Part shown: positions 12,492 to 24,524 of the stretch, piece after piece
How positions within the stretch are numbered: the stretch's first letter is position 1
How the letters are laid out: each line of letters opens with the position of its first letter
DNA from: Isohypsibius dastychi
Lineage: Eukaryota; Tardigrada; Eutardigrada; Parachela; Isohypsibiidae
DNA length: 61,224 nt
Assembly (NCBI GenBank): GCA_034696485.1
Contig: JAQIWT010000018.1
Location: 1-61,224 of the forward strand
Reading direction: 5' to 3'
Notes under the pieces: generated by a model
Told to the model about the DNA's origin: nothing
Databases searched by the model: none
Seen by the model: only the letters and a program-made list of their open reading frames with translations
Made by a program: the position numbers and the translations under genes

Positions 12492-14281
12492 ATGTCCGAT
12501 AGCTCTGCTGGTGTTCCATCTGATTATGAAGAAGGAAGCGGTTATTTTATCCGAGACTTTGATAAGGCTCGACGTGAGTTTAGTGATCCGAAAGATCAAC
12601 CTCAGTATGTTTGATCTTGACTCTTTTCTCTGAATGCTGAAAACTTGAACGATTTTACTCAGGAGCTGGCAAGAATATGAGTACATGCTCGGCAACTGCT
12701 GTGATCGTTTGCTTCGTGACATTGACCAGCGCTTCAAGTATCTTGCCGAGTATTTGTGGGATAAAATCGAACTTGACTGTGCTACTCCGGAACTCATCGA
12801 AGAGGCTTTCAGAAACAATCTCGAAGAGATCGATAGATATCTTGAGCTCCAGGTGAGAATCCAAGTTTGCAAGTTATGTGATAGCAGGAATTTGTCTTAC
12901 ACCTCCCATCCGTGCAAAACACATGGAGCTCTAGGGAGCAATAAGAAGTGAATTTCGTAACCTCAATCTCTGTTTTACACGATTTGGTAGATTTATCAAG
13001 TCCTACACTGGTTGACTTTGTGATGTGGTCCACGTTAAAATAATCATGAACTTTGGTTGAGAAGACATCACCACAGTTGCTTTGCAGTTCGACTGGGCCA
13101 AGGAACAGCTTGAGCGTGTTATGAGCAAGTCACGACGACGTCCCTCAAAAAGCAACTCCACAACATCGACTGGATTTTCTACCTCGGACGGAAGTCGATC
13201 CTCAAAATCATCTATATCAGGGCCGAGCTCAGGATCGGGGTCATCCGCAACTGGCACAACAGCCTCCGGCTCTGGATCATCGGGAACTCGAACAACAACT
13301 ACTGGTTCTGGATCATCGGGGAGTCGAACAACAACTACCGGTTCCGGATCATCAGGAACTCGAACAACTGATTCTGGGTCGGGTTCTGGCTCAGGCTCCA
13401 CAAGTACAAGATCAAGTAGCAGTCAAACTGACACGTCAGATTCGAGCTCCGGAACACGTTCGCGATCTACGGCAACCAGTTACCCTTCTGGATCGGGCTC
13501 AAGGTCGACGGGCTCGAGTACATCTGGTTATGGAAGTGGTTCAGGATCAGGCAGTGGGTCCGGTAGTGGGTCTGGAACTGGAGATGGAAATAGTTCTGGA
13601 ACAGGGTATGGCAGTGGTAGTGGCACCGCCTCGGGAACCGGTTATGGGAGTGGTTCAGGTTCAGCGACGGATACCGGTTACGGAACCAGTTCCGGGTCTA
13701 GAACCGATTCTGGAAGTGGCAGCGGCTCTGGGACTGGATATGGGAGTTCTAAAACTGGATACGGGACTGGGTCTGGTTCAGGATATCAGAGTGGTTCGGG
13801 TTACGATAGTGGATCAACGGGAACAAGTGGCACGGGATATGGTAGCGGTTCGGGTACTGGCTACGGGTCGAAAAGTGATGTCGATGTGCAGCCAGCATGT
13901 GCAACAACTTCTTTGACATCCATTTTTCCAAAGTAAAGTAGTAGTATATTGAATATCAGAGGGTCTTTTTGTCTTAATTCATCACTTTTTTGTAGTGCGT
14001 TTCGAACACAGTCATTGTTTGCTGTGGGCTTCGTGGTGGGGATGGCAGTTCTTTTTGTGCTGATGTATCTAGCCCCTTTTCTGCCTGCATCGTTCACACA
14101 ATTCATACCCTTCCATATCCATGGAAAAGACTGGAGACGCGAAATGCTCGATTCTTCAGTCACGTTAGTAAGACCAGATCGAGGTCTGAGGTCTCGTCCA
14201 TATGATACCTTTTGGACGAGTTGTGGTGGCACCTTTAGTGAATGGTGGATGTACACTTGGAATCTTTTGTTTAATAAATAA
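12492..14281 (+). CDS. Ser/Gly/Tyr-rich single-pass membrane protein
   Basis: Exons 12492-12604, 12663-12852, 13088-13932 and 13996-14281 give 477 residues. Residues about 1-120 are helical and charged (for example YLAEYLWDKIELD). Residues about 120-375 are an extreme low-complexity tract of Ser, Gly, Thr and Tyr. It begins with three copies of a 14-residue unit (type SGTRTTTTGSGS) and continues with about a dozen [G/S]Y[G/S] motifs in a GS background. One strongly hydrophobic helix follows (AVGFVVGMAVLFVLMYLAPF, about residues 390-415), then about 60 residues ending WNLLFNK. No signal peptide was seen. With the helix this near the C-terminus, the large N-terminal part is probably cytosolic or nucleoplasmic. 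The end is not a KASH motif. No family recognised. Confidence 0.75.
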
Positions 14282-14664
14282 TGGTTCTCGTCCAAATCGA
14301 TTTTTTGTTGTTGTTTCATTATTTTTGCTCTTTTACATACTGACTTTATCAGGATCTTTCGTAGAATTGTTATCAATGACTTTTATTCTTCCTGCCTGTG
14401 TTGATTTTGATTCAAATGGAGCCAATAAAGCTCTTCTCGTGAGATTTTGAAACATTGCTCCGCCAAAATAAACAAAGCTGAGGGTCAACGCTCGAAGGAT
14501 TAGAGACTCGCACCATTCTGCAGCGCGTGCACGTTAACCTCAATATGAGTTTAGTTTGTTTTGAAATCTGATAACTCTAGTTTAAATACCTATACAGGTT
14601 TTATTACGGTTATTGTTACGGTTACTCAACAAGTTTTGATCAGTTTTTACAATACACCTTCTAC
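14282..14664. other. convergent 3' intergenic
   Basis: AT-rich spacer between two convergent genes. The sequence ccaataaagc at about 14422 is a likely polyadenylation signal for the Ser/Gly/Tyr protein gene. No coding exon seen. Confidence 0.45.
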
Positions 14665-15561
14665 TCAGCACACTTCCTTTGCCAACATGCCTCTTCTCAG
14701 TGTCAGATAAGAAGGATGGCCAAAATTGATACAACCACGTCTATCAACGTCTCGTAACTGATACAGAAAACTTTTCCTTATGAGTTCCTGAACTTCACAG
14801 CACGACCAGATATCATCGTCATTTGATGCTGATTCCAGACACGCGCGCGATAACAATGGCCACCTTATGTGTTTCAGCAGGGATGGGTAGGAGCAACTTC
14901 GATTGGCGGGGTCGGCAAGATACCATGCCCTTACAGAAGCAAGCACAATATCTTCTGAGTGCACGTTCAGATCGTCCAGTACGAGCAGGCTGAGAAGTGC
15001 ATCAACATCAGCAGCCCGGAATCCCTCGCTGCAGCAAACACCGGAGAAATTCTTTGCGATGAAGAATGTGACGTATTTAATAACAACACCAAGAAGACTT
15101 TGATCGCAAGGCGTGAGACAAGTTGTGTTACGTAGAATCTGCCAAAGAATTTGCTGGTATTTCATGCATGATCCACATCTAGTATTTCGTTCGATGTAGC
15201 GACAGCATTCCTCAAGTACCCCAACGCAGCCCAGATGAATTCCAGTTTGAATGAAATGGTATAAATTGGCCTCAGATATACAACATGGCTGATAGCTGAA
15301 CTTGAAAGAACACTCCACGATCATACTGACAACTTCCGAATCTACATTCTTCAGGGTAAAACGTGTCTGTACTGGGTGACTCTCAAACATTTCCCGAAAG
15401 GTGGTGCCGATTACTGACAGTAGAAGGCGGTTGCCACGAATCTCTGTTCCATTAACGCAAAGAGTTATATCATAGATGTCCTGGCTTGTTCGCATTTGAT
15501 TTAAGATTTCGACGAAATTGCAAATCAGTGGTTTGCTTATTGCTTGATTCATTCGCGACAC
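14665..15561 (-). CDS. BTB-BACK domain protein without Kelch repeats
   Basis: A single exon encodes 298 residues from MSRMNQAISK. Residues about 20-125 form a BTB/POZ domain, with YDITLCVNGTEIRGNRLLL then GTTFREMF. Residues about 130-250 resemble a BACK domain, including VDALLSLLVLDDLNVHSE and VLASVRAWYL. The chain ends soon after, so the six Kelch blades that would bind substrate in KLHL proteins are absent. In the family, BTB-BACK modules dimerise and dock onto cullin-3 ligases; whether this one does is inference. It is Cys-rich (more than 15). An AG acceptor upstream could extend the N-terminus; the called ATG is the first in-frame Met with a plausible BTB spacing. Confidence 0.8.
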   Translation of the reverse strand: MSRMNQAISKPLICNFVEILNQMRTSQDIYDITLCVNGTEIRGNRLLLSVIGTTFREMFESHPVQTRFTLKNVDSEVVSMIVECSFKFSYQPCCISEANLYHFIQTGIHLGCVGVLEECCRYIERNTRCGSCMKYQQILWQILRNTTCLTPCDQSLLGVVIKYVTFFIAKNFSGVCCSEGFRAADVDALLSLLVLDDLNVHSEDIVLASVRAWYLADPANRSCSYPSLLKHIRWPLLSRACLESASNDDDIWSCCEVQELIRKSFLYQLRDVDRRGCINFGHPSYLTLRRGMLAKEVC

Positions 15562-15776
15562 GGCTAAACATCATTTCTTCTTGCGTGCTCGATACCTCCA
15601 TACTTCTCAAATTGTACAGGAATCCCGTAACAATACAATCTGTTTGTTGCCTAGTCGATCGACCTGCGCCATAAAACGTTAAAAACCTAGATCTTCCTCT
15701 ATTAACTGGTTCCATCGCCTATTAACTAGCTACTCGCGGACGCAATCGAAGATTCTCCCAACCTTTACAGCAAGAT

Positions 15777-18700
15777 ATGAGTAAAAGTACGTCATTATCA
15801 GTGGTACCATCTGGGTCGGCAAGCTTGTTGATTACGGGTTTGGCCAATCGGTTAAATGCATCTCCAACCTCTTCATCGTCATCTCCGATTTCCAATCCAT
15901 CCCAGCCTGATATTCCGAACTTCGTTCTTCCAGTCCCCGCTGTTTCTGATCCGAAAGTTTTTCTTACAACCTTACCTCATACAACGGCTGCTCCCAGTGA
16001 TGCCCAACTACAGCGTCTAACTCCCGATTCCGATGATGCACAGGGATCGTCATCCGATTCAGCCAGCCAAGTTGTGCTTGGTGATGCAATCGGATCACCC
16101 GCATTACCGCAGAGTTGTGTGCCTTGTGACCCCGTTCCTTATTACGGCGCACAATACAAGGAAGCTGCGCTGGTCATGGCAAATTCTATGGAGAGTTTTC
16201 CTCCAGTACCACCGATTCGTCCTGTTCCGGCAGATATCGTAAAGACAATGTTGGGCGAGCTTGGTTCAGAAAGTGAGGCAATGGACCCAGAACTCATCAC
16301 TTTTCGGAAAGAATTTAAGATGACTCAGCCGACACTCCTTTCATTCGTACGCTCAAATCTAATTTTGAAAGGCTATGACAAGGAACACGTTTGAACTGTT
16401 CACAGAAACTAGAATGGACATTTGGAAGCAACCGCCATGTCCCATTCGTCAACTTGTGCACGGATAATCAAAAATCAATATTCTATGCTTCTGGTTTTGC
16501 CGCTGTCGTCAACTCCTATGAGCAAGATGGAATGTCCATTGAACCGTCGCAGATTTTGCTGGAAGGTCTGGTACGCGTGTCTGAGTGTTCCATGTCCAGC
16601 TTTATCAATCCGATTCTGTTGCAGGATCGTCAGATAACCTGCATTGCTGCAACGAAAAATGGCCGTTGGCTGGCTGCTGGTGATATGGGACCTGGCTATT
16701 CGGCAATCGTGTGGGATTTGCAGCAAGATGCGTAAGTTAACGATCTGCATCGAACATGTTCCAAGAATTTAAATAATCCTTCATTTAGAATACCGATGCG
16801 AGTGTACTCCACCCCAAACGGCAAAGACGCTTATGGACTCATCTCAATGGCTTTTTCACCCAACATGAGATTTCTCGCCATGCTTTCAACTGGCGAACGA
16901 CAGGTGGCCTGAATTTCTAGCTTCATGTTGATGTGTATTGGAATTTTGAATTCCTCAGGTGTTGACCTTGTTTGAATGGTTAGTCGACCACAAGAATGTC
17001 ATCGGCGAAGACGCTCCTGTAGTTTGTTTCCTACTGCCGGAGACCGAAACTCTTCAGTCTCAACTGAGTTTCAACACAATGGAACAGGATATTATCATGA
17101 GTTGTAGCAACAACCGCTTAATACTATATCAATGGGTGCGTGCGTTGACACCAGACAGACACACACCCCCTGTCTCAATCAATGGCTCATGATTACAGCA
17201 TCTGATGCGAACGACGAGTCAAGTGCGAATCTGCATGCCTAATACTACAAAGGTGAGTGTAATTTTTGACATCGTCGTATAAGAGACGTGACAGGTGCAT
17301 GTAGGTGCCAACAGTCGACAACATTGGTGACATTACACGAGCAGTATTCATTCCTGCCTCAACACACCTCGTGGTGGGGACTGATAAAGGCTTGCTTGTT
17401 CTATTCCGGAAAAGAACCAGCTACAAAAAAGTTCTACTTTTTGAAGATTACGTGGAAATTGTGAAAGTGTATGGTGCAATTGAGGATGGATCGGTGACCG
17501 CCTTGTCATGTTTGAATAGGTTCGTTCTTTTGGAAAGTTGGCAGAATTCAATCACGAGTTTCGTTTATAGTATGGTCGCTGTGGGAGATTCACATGGTTC
17601 TGTCCGATTTTTCGATCCCAACCTGCTCTTGCTTTTCATGTAAGAGCCCGGTTACACGTATTACAACTAATCAAATCGTAATGCTAAAATTATTTCAGAT
17701 GTGAGAATATCAGCATGGGCGCCATTCGGACAATTTCGTTTTCGAAAATGAAAGTTCACAAAGAACTGTGGGTGAACGTTGTGAGACGGTTCAAGGTCCG
17801 GACACAAATTTTGTTTTTTTCCGGCAGGACCACAAAGTTTCATAATAAGTCACTTTTTGTCTGCGATTTTCTCATCGGCACTGACTTGGGATACATTGCC
17901 AATGTCCGAACGTCCGGTGACGACCAATACAAGTGCCAAGTCGTACGAGAAGAAGCTCGGGATGCCATAATAAGCTGTGCTACACATCCGAATGCTCATC
18001 GTGTGTCAGTGGGTTCATCATGCGGATTGGTCCGCATATATGACTACAAACATAAGTCAATTGTCGTTCAACGTCAGCTCAACAAAAATGGTGGCGGAGA
18101 TGGAACTTACAAAGATGTAACCGCCCTCGCTTTTGACCCGACCGGAGTGTATTTAGGTTTGAACGAAAACTTTGAGGTCGACGTTGCTGAATGCTGTTTT
18201 ACCCAGGTTGCGGTTTTGCGTCTGGGGAAACACGGATATTAAAAGCCGTCGACTTGAGCGATGAACCACATGCGCAATTTTGTGATTCAATTGGGAAAAT
18301 TGTCGCTGTTGAATTCTCAAACGACGCTTACTTGATGGCCACTGCCGTAAGCGCTGTCTACAAATCTGAAGGAACTCTACTCAGTTCCACATTTCGTTCA
18401 ACGCGGCTGACTTGATTTCTTCTGCTTCGCAGGACGATGAGGGTGTTGTTTGCTTATACAGGAACGATATCAGCAAATGGTCACCAACTTGGCACTTTGT
18501 TGGCTGCCATCAGTCCCATAATGGACCTGTTCTCAGTCTGCTTTTTGTGAAACAATATGAAGGAGAAAAAGAGCGTTTATTCAGCCTGGGTCTCGACAGT
18601 TGCCTTGTATTTACCTGTTCGCAGCAACTCCAGCCATCAGTCTTCACACCACTTACTTGTTTATTTGTAGGTGGAATACGATCTCGAAACGTCAGGGCAG

Positions 18701-20199
18701 GGTGACCTCTTCATCAGTTATCGTGAACTATGTGACCAAGAAGCACAAACATTTTCCTTTGCTTTCTATCCACCCAGCACTGCGGAGAGTTTTCTTGTAA
18801 CTGCGAATAATAAGGTACATACCATATTCTTCGATCAAACAGCCTCATCGAAGATTTAAGTGAGGGAGATGTGTGACTGTGTTACGAGCTCTGCTTGTTG
18901 TCCCAAATTGAACCTTTCTTCTTATAGTACAAACTCAAGTTGTGGAACGTCACGACTAAAACCTGTCGAAAAACGCTGAATGGCCCGCTTCAAGGATCAC
19001 CTGTGATGGGGTTTGAAAAGTCGGCATAAGATGTAACTAATCGACCTAAAACCAGTTTGACGTTTCAGTATGCTTCCATTACCGTCAACTAACGCGAAAG
19101 AACCCAGATATATGCTGTGGAGAAACTCTGATTCCATCGGCCTAATGGCATTACCACTTGATGGAAATCCATATCGGTACTGCTCTCGCAGGGTCCACCC
19201 ACTTGGAGTGAGGAATCTACTCTCCCTGAATAGCTTCTTGATCAGATATTCCGAGCTTCACAGGTAACATGCATGAAACCGAGTGCAAATGGTAGGTTTG
19301 CATTCACCGCGGGAGGTCCAGAAGGATGTGTACACATGTGGTCTATACATCCAGAGTGAGCATCAAATCAGTTGACGCAACGCAGCATGACGGCAAAATT
19401 GTTTCAGGATATTGGAGTCTAGTATGGAGGGTACGAAAGACAGTCTGATTCCATTCTTCGATCTTTTGGAAGGCGGAGTCGACGGGAAAACCTATCGTGA
19501 CCTGGAGCAAATTTTTTGCTATCTGCAGCTTAAAGCGTGAGTTTTTAATTCCTTAAATTTGGACTTCACATTTTCATGAATGTTGCCATGAACAGACAGG
19601 GATTCGAAACCAGAGAAGCCCGAATCGTCCGTGATCGACTGCCACTCAAGGAACTTCCCAATCTTTTCTGTGCACTTAGTTATTACCCATCCGAAAAAGA
19701 AAAAACGGACATTCTGACCGAAATCAAATACAGCGAGTATGCTGAGAAGGGCACTCTAGTGGATGAAGTCGACGTCGCCACAGCCCTAAAAAGTACTGAG
19801 CAAAAACCTCGTGGGATGTTATTTGTTATATGAACTGTTTCAGCGTTTGTGAATCATCGACCCATGTGGGGAATACAGTATCCGGAAATCATCAAAGCAT
19901 TCGCCAAGTTTGGTTTTGAAGAATTACGGACGACCATCAGGCCAGTCCAGCTGGTGCAGATTTTAAAGGGGATTGGAGAAAGCATGACGGAGGACGAGGC
20001 GGCACGCACACTGGGAGTTCTAATGAATCTACGACCTCCCCTTGGAGACTGGGAGACAGTGGGTGCTGAACGAGATTCCTACAATGACAATATGACCCTT
20101 CCTAAAGAAATGACCGTTCAGCAAGTAATTGAAGGTGTCCTTGGCTTTTGCACAAAAAAGGCATTCTATGAAGAACGACCGGAGCCCAAACAGCGCTGA
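15777..20199 (+). CDS. CFAP251: CFAP251 (WDR66), radial-spoke calmodulin-associated complex
   Basis: Seventeen exons start at 15777, 16406, 16789, 16959, 17199, 17305, 17571, 17699, 18207, 18433, 18671, 18928, 19069, 19264, 19408, 19596 and 19844. They give 1145 residues, close to the human protein. CFAP251 sits at the base of radial spoke 3 in motile axonemes. A Ser/Pro-rich N-terminus is followed by LEWTFGSN, where the human protein has a similar WVFG start. WD40 blades follow: MGAIRTISFSK, VGSSCGLVRIYDY, LLSLLFVKQ, LSLGLDSCLVVEYDL, LPLDGNPYR and FTAGGPEGCVHMW. The C-terminal EF-hand-like region has the family phrases QGFETREARIV, ELPNLFCALSYYPSEKEK and FVNHRPMWG. All introns are 50-113 nt. 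Some residues near 17780-17830 could be a retained intron. Confidence 0.93.
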
Positions 20200-22931
20200 A
20201 TTGCGATTTATGCCCGAGTATCTTTTCCGATGGTTGACTTATTCTCTCGATGTGAACCCATCGAAATCTTAGTTTAGAAACGCACCTGAGTTTCGGCCGT
20301 TTGCCTGAAGAGAATCATACACAGGGCAGGACCCTTACAGAGTGAGTGCTGTTGTCGGTTTGAATGGCTGATGGCCCAGAAGTCATTTCAACCCTAACAA
20401 AAGAAGATCTCGGCAAATTTAAAAGAGTTATGAAAAAGACGTCTTAAATAGTACTGCATGTCATAGTGAAATTCTGTGTCTATCCAGGCTACCGTACATC
20501 ATTTCGTTCTGACGTTCAAATCCAATTCGTTGGGTGAAGTTCGCGCGATAACTACACAAGCTTCTAATGGTGACAATGCGGTACTGATTCGATTATTATT
20601 TTGTAGACTATCAGAAGAGCTCTGCATGGTTTCAGATAAAATAGTTCCGGATGAGCACATAGCTTTTTCTAATTCTCTTTTCTGTAAGTCAGACCGCAGA
20701 TCGCGGAACCATGCTCAGAAAACCATTGCAAATGCATTGCACGATAGATGAAGATGTTAGGAGATACTGACGATCTTCACGATCACGATTTACTTTTTGT
20801 CCCCGCCCAAAAATGCACTTTGGTCATTTTAATTGGCCGTTCAAAGGTCCTCCATCCCTGGGTGATCCATAAACGGCCGACCCTAAGCCAAACAGGCATC
20901 GATATTTTCAAATGTTCGAATTTCTCACTTTGTTCTCGAGGTCAACGGACAGACTTTTGACCCGTGCGGGGTAACGAACCAACATTTTCAAAATTGAAGT
21001 GTATCGAAAAAAGAGCGTAGCGTACTTGTATGTTCCGTAAATTTACACTGCCTTGTCACTGTGCTCGCCAGCTAAATAAGGTTTGATTGTACCAGTTACG
21101 AGCGAGGAATAAGTACTCCGTCCTCTCGTGTAATTGGGCACCCTTTTCGCTGTATCGATCGGCTCACCAAGTGAGCAGCCGGAGGGTACACCCGGGGCTC
21201 ACGCATTGTGTTTGTGGTGAGCCGATCGATACAGCGAAAAGGGTGCCCAATTACACGAGAGGACGGAGTATGATAACGTTCAAATCGCCTCGCGCGCCTG
21301 GTACGGACTAAATGAGCAACCTACCAATGAACTGAATCGATCAATCCAGGGATTAGTTCAATCAATCGCGCCGCATCACACTATATGTGTCGAATCGCAG
21401 CTATTTTTGAAATTGGCTGTATTGAGAAATCACAAGAACACAACGGTTCAATTGCAAACCAGGACTTTGATGCATCCCTGAATTGAAATTTTCTCCGATC
21501 CAATTTAAAAAATATCGCTCCTCGGAAATGCAAGAATTTCGATTATGAATTACTCAAGGAAATCAGTGTAACCGAGTCTGGGTGTCGACATCATTGCAAG
21601 TAATTGATGAAGATCAAATGATAATACGATTTCACAGAGTAGGCAAGATCTCAAAAAGTACTTTAGCTTTCCAGCGAATTTTTAGGAAGTCCAGGTGCAG
21701 GTTTTGTTCATAAAGATCGTTCACATATCAGTCTTCGCCCTTGGTCGGCCAAACCCCTCCTTTTATCTCTGATCCCTGTCACCAGAGCGACTGACGAATA
21801 TATGGTTTGGGAGATTAAAAGGGGCTGAAAGCTGGTAGACCGCTGTCGAGGCGAGCAATGGTACTCGCCCACTCGGATTCACCACAATATAACAAATCAG
21901 GCAACATACAGAGATGATAATCTGCTAATAATTCGAGTGGACCAGCAATCGACATTATCCACTCCGTTAATTTATTAACTGGAAAACTGCAATAGGCCCT
22001 TGATAGGGGCAAACAGCCGTTGATTGTTTGTTCCCATGAAAGGCAATTTCCGAGTGCCCACTAGGTCCAGCGCCTTGTGCGCGCGACCTTAATATTGTAC
22101 ACGTGACAACTCGGCCATGTAAAAAAAACAATTAGCGGCAGCCAGCTTCAATCAAGAGCTGACTGCAGTTTTCCAGTTGAATAATTACGGAGTGTATGTA
22201 GGAGCCTTCAATCTAGCAGTTAAGTAAGACCAGTTGAGGCCCAGCTTTTTTTCGTTCGTGTTAGAATAGCGTATCCCTGGAGCATCCACTACAGTAAAGA
22301 TATCCATGGCCATTGGCGCTGATAGATGTTGATAACGTAGAACCAACATATGACGTTTGATTGTGAATCAGTTGTGTCTTTTCAAACAACCTAAATTACG
22401 ACAGAAGTGCTTCCAGTGGCTTGCAGACTTCATAGCATCCTTGACACTGGAATGATCGCACCCATAAAATGTTCTTCAGAAAGTTCTTCTTGTCGTGTTT
22501 TGAACTTTTCGTGCAGCTTTCAGATCGGATGTCGGGCGCTGCAGACAACTGGATGGCGACGGCAGATCCAAGTTGTCGTGTCAGCTAGCTTTTGGGACAC
22601 ACCCGTCAGAAAAGGTCACTTGTTACTGAGCGTAAGTCTCTCACAATACACCAGTACAGTCACAATAAACCAAAGAAATTGTCAAAAAACTCACAAAGTA
22701 ATACATTTTTCAAGTTATTTTGTCAAGGTTACCTTGCAACTGCCACTATATACTTTCATTTTACCCCTCCAAATCCATGGTCCAGCACAAAGCCTAACTG
22801 ATCAGCTGAGACTGCTTGGTACCCGTAACAAAGTTAAACACTGCTGTTTGCCAAATCCCGTAAACGCTGGGGAGTCCACAAGAATATTTAACGTGGACTC
22901 GCTTTTCATTAAGGAATCGGATTCACTTCCC
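20200..22931. other. gene-poor stretch upstream of ERR
   Basis: No convincing coding exon. It holds the TA-flanked foldback at 21114-21270. From about 22480 to 22632 an open segment ends at a good donor (gtaagtc, 22632), and an acceptor ends at about 22788; these could be a 5' UTR or an N-terminal exon of the receptor gene. The rest is AT-rich and unremarkable. Confidence 0.4.
21114..21270. mobile_element. 157-bp foldback MITE-like element, TA-flanked
   Basis: Two perfect 56-bp inverted arms (21114-21169 and 21215-21270) enclose a 45-nt centre. Both ends are TA, and the terminus reads TACTCCGTCCTCTCG. Perfect arms, TA ends and lack of coding capacity fit a Tc1/mariner-type (Stowaway-like) miniature element. 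Perfect arms suggest recent insertion or recent arm conversion. A related terminus occurs at 60235. Confidence 0.75.
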
Positions 22932-24524
22932 ATGAACCAACTGTCGACTTCAGCCAGCTCAGATCTGCCCGTCCTAGAATGCACCAGCATCGGACTTGAA
23001 ACGCAGTGCAGTCTCACCGAGCTTCAATGTGCAGAAAACATAAATTCGATACTGAATCCTTCCTCGGCTGAAACGACGAGAGAAGCCTCAAATGTCGAAG
23101 TGACTGGATTGACGTATGAGCTGAAGAGGTAGAAGATAGCAGCTACCTGGCATGAAACTTTTTGATTCTGTGTTTCCAAAGCTCTTCCACAGCTGAATTT
23201 ATCAGTTATCATGGATCACGAACTTCGATGGTCGAAGAAAGCGATGGCTTGTTAGGGATCAGTAATATTCCCAATGGAGCCTACCCTTTCTGCACACCAT
23301 CCACCTCTTCTTGGGCGAACAACAAACGAACTTTAAGCGACGCCGATCTTGATGAAACTAGTCACGGAGCCTATGGCATACTTGATGATAACGAAAGCAA
23401 CTCTGAGGCACCTGAGAGTGTGAGATGCGACGATTTCAGCAACGATGCTAACCGACTTAAAACATGTCTCGTGTGCGATGATGCCTCGAGTGGCTATCAC
23501 TATGGTGGGTACCTTGATAGAAAAACTTGCCATTCGTTTAGTTTTGCAATGAAATCTTTGCTTTCTTACAGGCGTCAGTTCTTGTGAAGCATGCAAAGCT
23601 TTCTTCAAACGGACGATTCAGGGGAACATTGAGTATGCCTGCCCCGCCAATGGGGCTTGCGTGATTGACAAGAGGAGGCGGAAAGCTTGCCAAGCCTGTC
23701 GTTACAAGAAATGTATTGATGTTGGAATGTTAAAAGAAGGTGTACGCCTAGATCGAGTCCGCGGTGGTCGGCAAAAGTATAGAAGAACGAACAATGGAGG
23801 CGCATATATGTCCGTGCCTAACCAAACGGGTTACAGGAAATCAGGTTCCTCGAGTGAGCTCAACCAGTTGTTGTCGACATTGATTGCGTGTGAACCAGAG
23901 CAACAGCTCGCTAACGTAGCCGACCAGCCAGATACCACCGATAAATTGCAAGCAGTTCTTTGTGACCTAGCGGATCGTGACCTGATTGGTATCATCGGCT
24001 GGGCTAAACAGATTCCCGGTTTTCCAGAACTACCACTGAATGACCAAATGCACTTGCTCCAGACTACATGGTGCGAAATATTACTGTTCAGTCTATGTGT
24101 CCGATCAGTTGACGCGCATCAGCGAGTCCTACTGTTTACCAAAGACTTTTCTCTAACTGAGACCATGGCGAATGAGGCTCGGATAATTGATGTACATTCG
24201 AGGGCTTGCCGCTTAATCGAGACGCTAACAGAAGTGAGGATCACAAGAGAGGAGTTTGTTCTGTTGAAATGTATTATCCTTCTAAATGGTGGATGCACTC
24301 TGGAGAGCGTGTCTGCAAGGAACAGTTTGCGGGAGAACATCGTCCAATCGTTGCATCAATACTTAAATGGTGGAGTCCGGTCATGTCACCTGATGCTGCT
24401 GTTACCACATGTTCGCCAGCTCGATATGTTGGCCAAGCAATTCTTTTCTATGATTAAGAACGAGGGAAAGATTGGGATGCAGAAGCTCTTCATGGAAATG
24501 CTCGAGTTTGCGCAACCATTATGA
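22932..24524 (+). CDS. ERR: estrogen-related nuclear receptor (NR3B)
   Basis: Exons 22932-23128, 23182-23504 and 23572-24524 give 490 residues. The ERR identity is clear from the DNA-binding domain: [14 protein letters not shown], the P-box [38 protein letters not shown] and the ERR C-terminal extension [18 protein letters not shown]. All eight zinc-binding cysteines are present. The ligand-binding domain has [36 protein letters not shown] and the AF-2-like end KLFMEMLE. ERRs are constitutively active orphan receptors that control oxidative and glycolytic genes. One oddity is an Asp for the usual Gly after the second Cys (CxxCD, not CxxCG). The N-terminus is uncertain: ATG 22932 is the only Met before the domain in this exon, but an upstream coding exon is possible. 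Confidence 0.93.

Noticed and set aside
13003-13401. Minus-strand open frame rich in Pro-Asp-Pro-Glu-Pro
   Set aside because: It is the antisense shadow of the Ser/Gly/Thr repeat of the + strand gene.
16389-16405. A 17-nt intron in CFAP251 (gtttgaactgttcacag) that keeps the frame
   Set aside because: A 59-nt intron starting at 16347 (gtacgc) uses the same acceptor, also keeps phase, and has the size of other introns.
22407-22931. Long open frame just upstream of the ERR exons as an N-terminal extension
   Set aside because: It contains a donor-acceptor pair and no conserved sequence; it may be 5' UTR. I start the CDS at 22932 and mark uncertainty.
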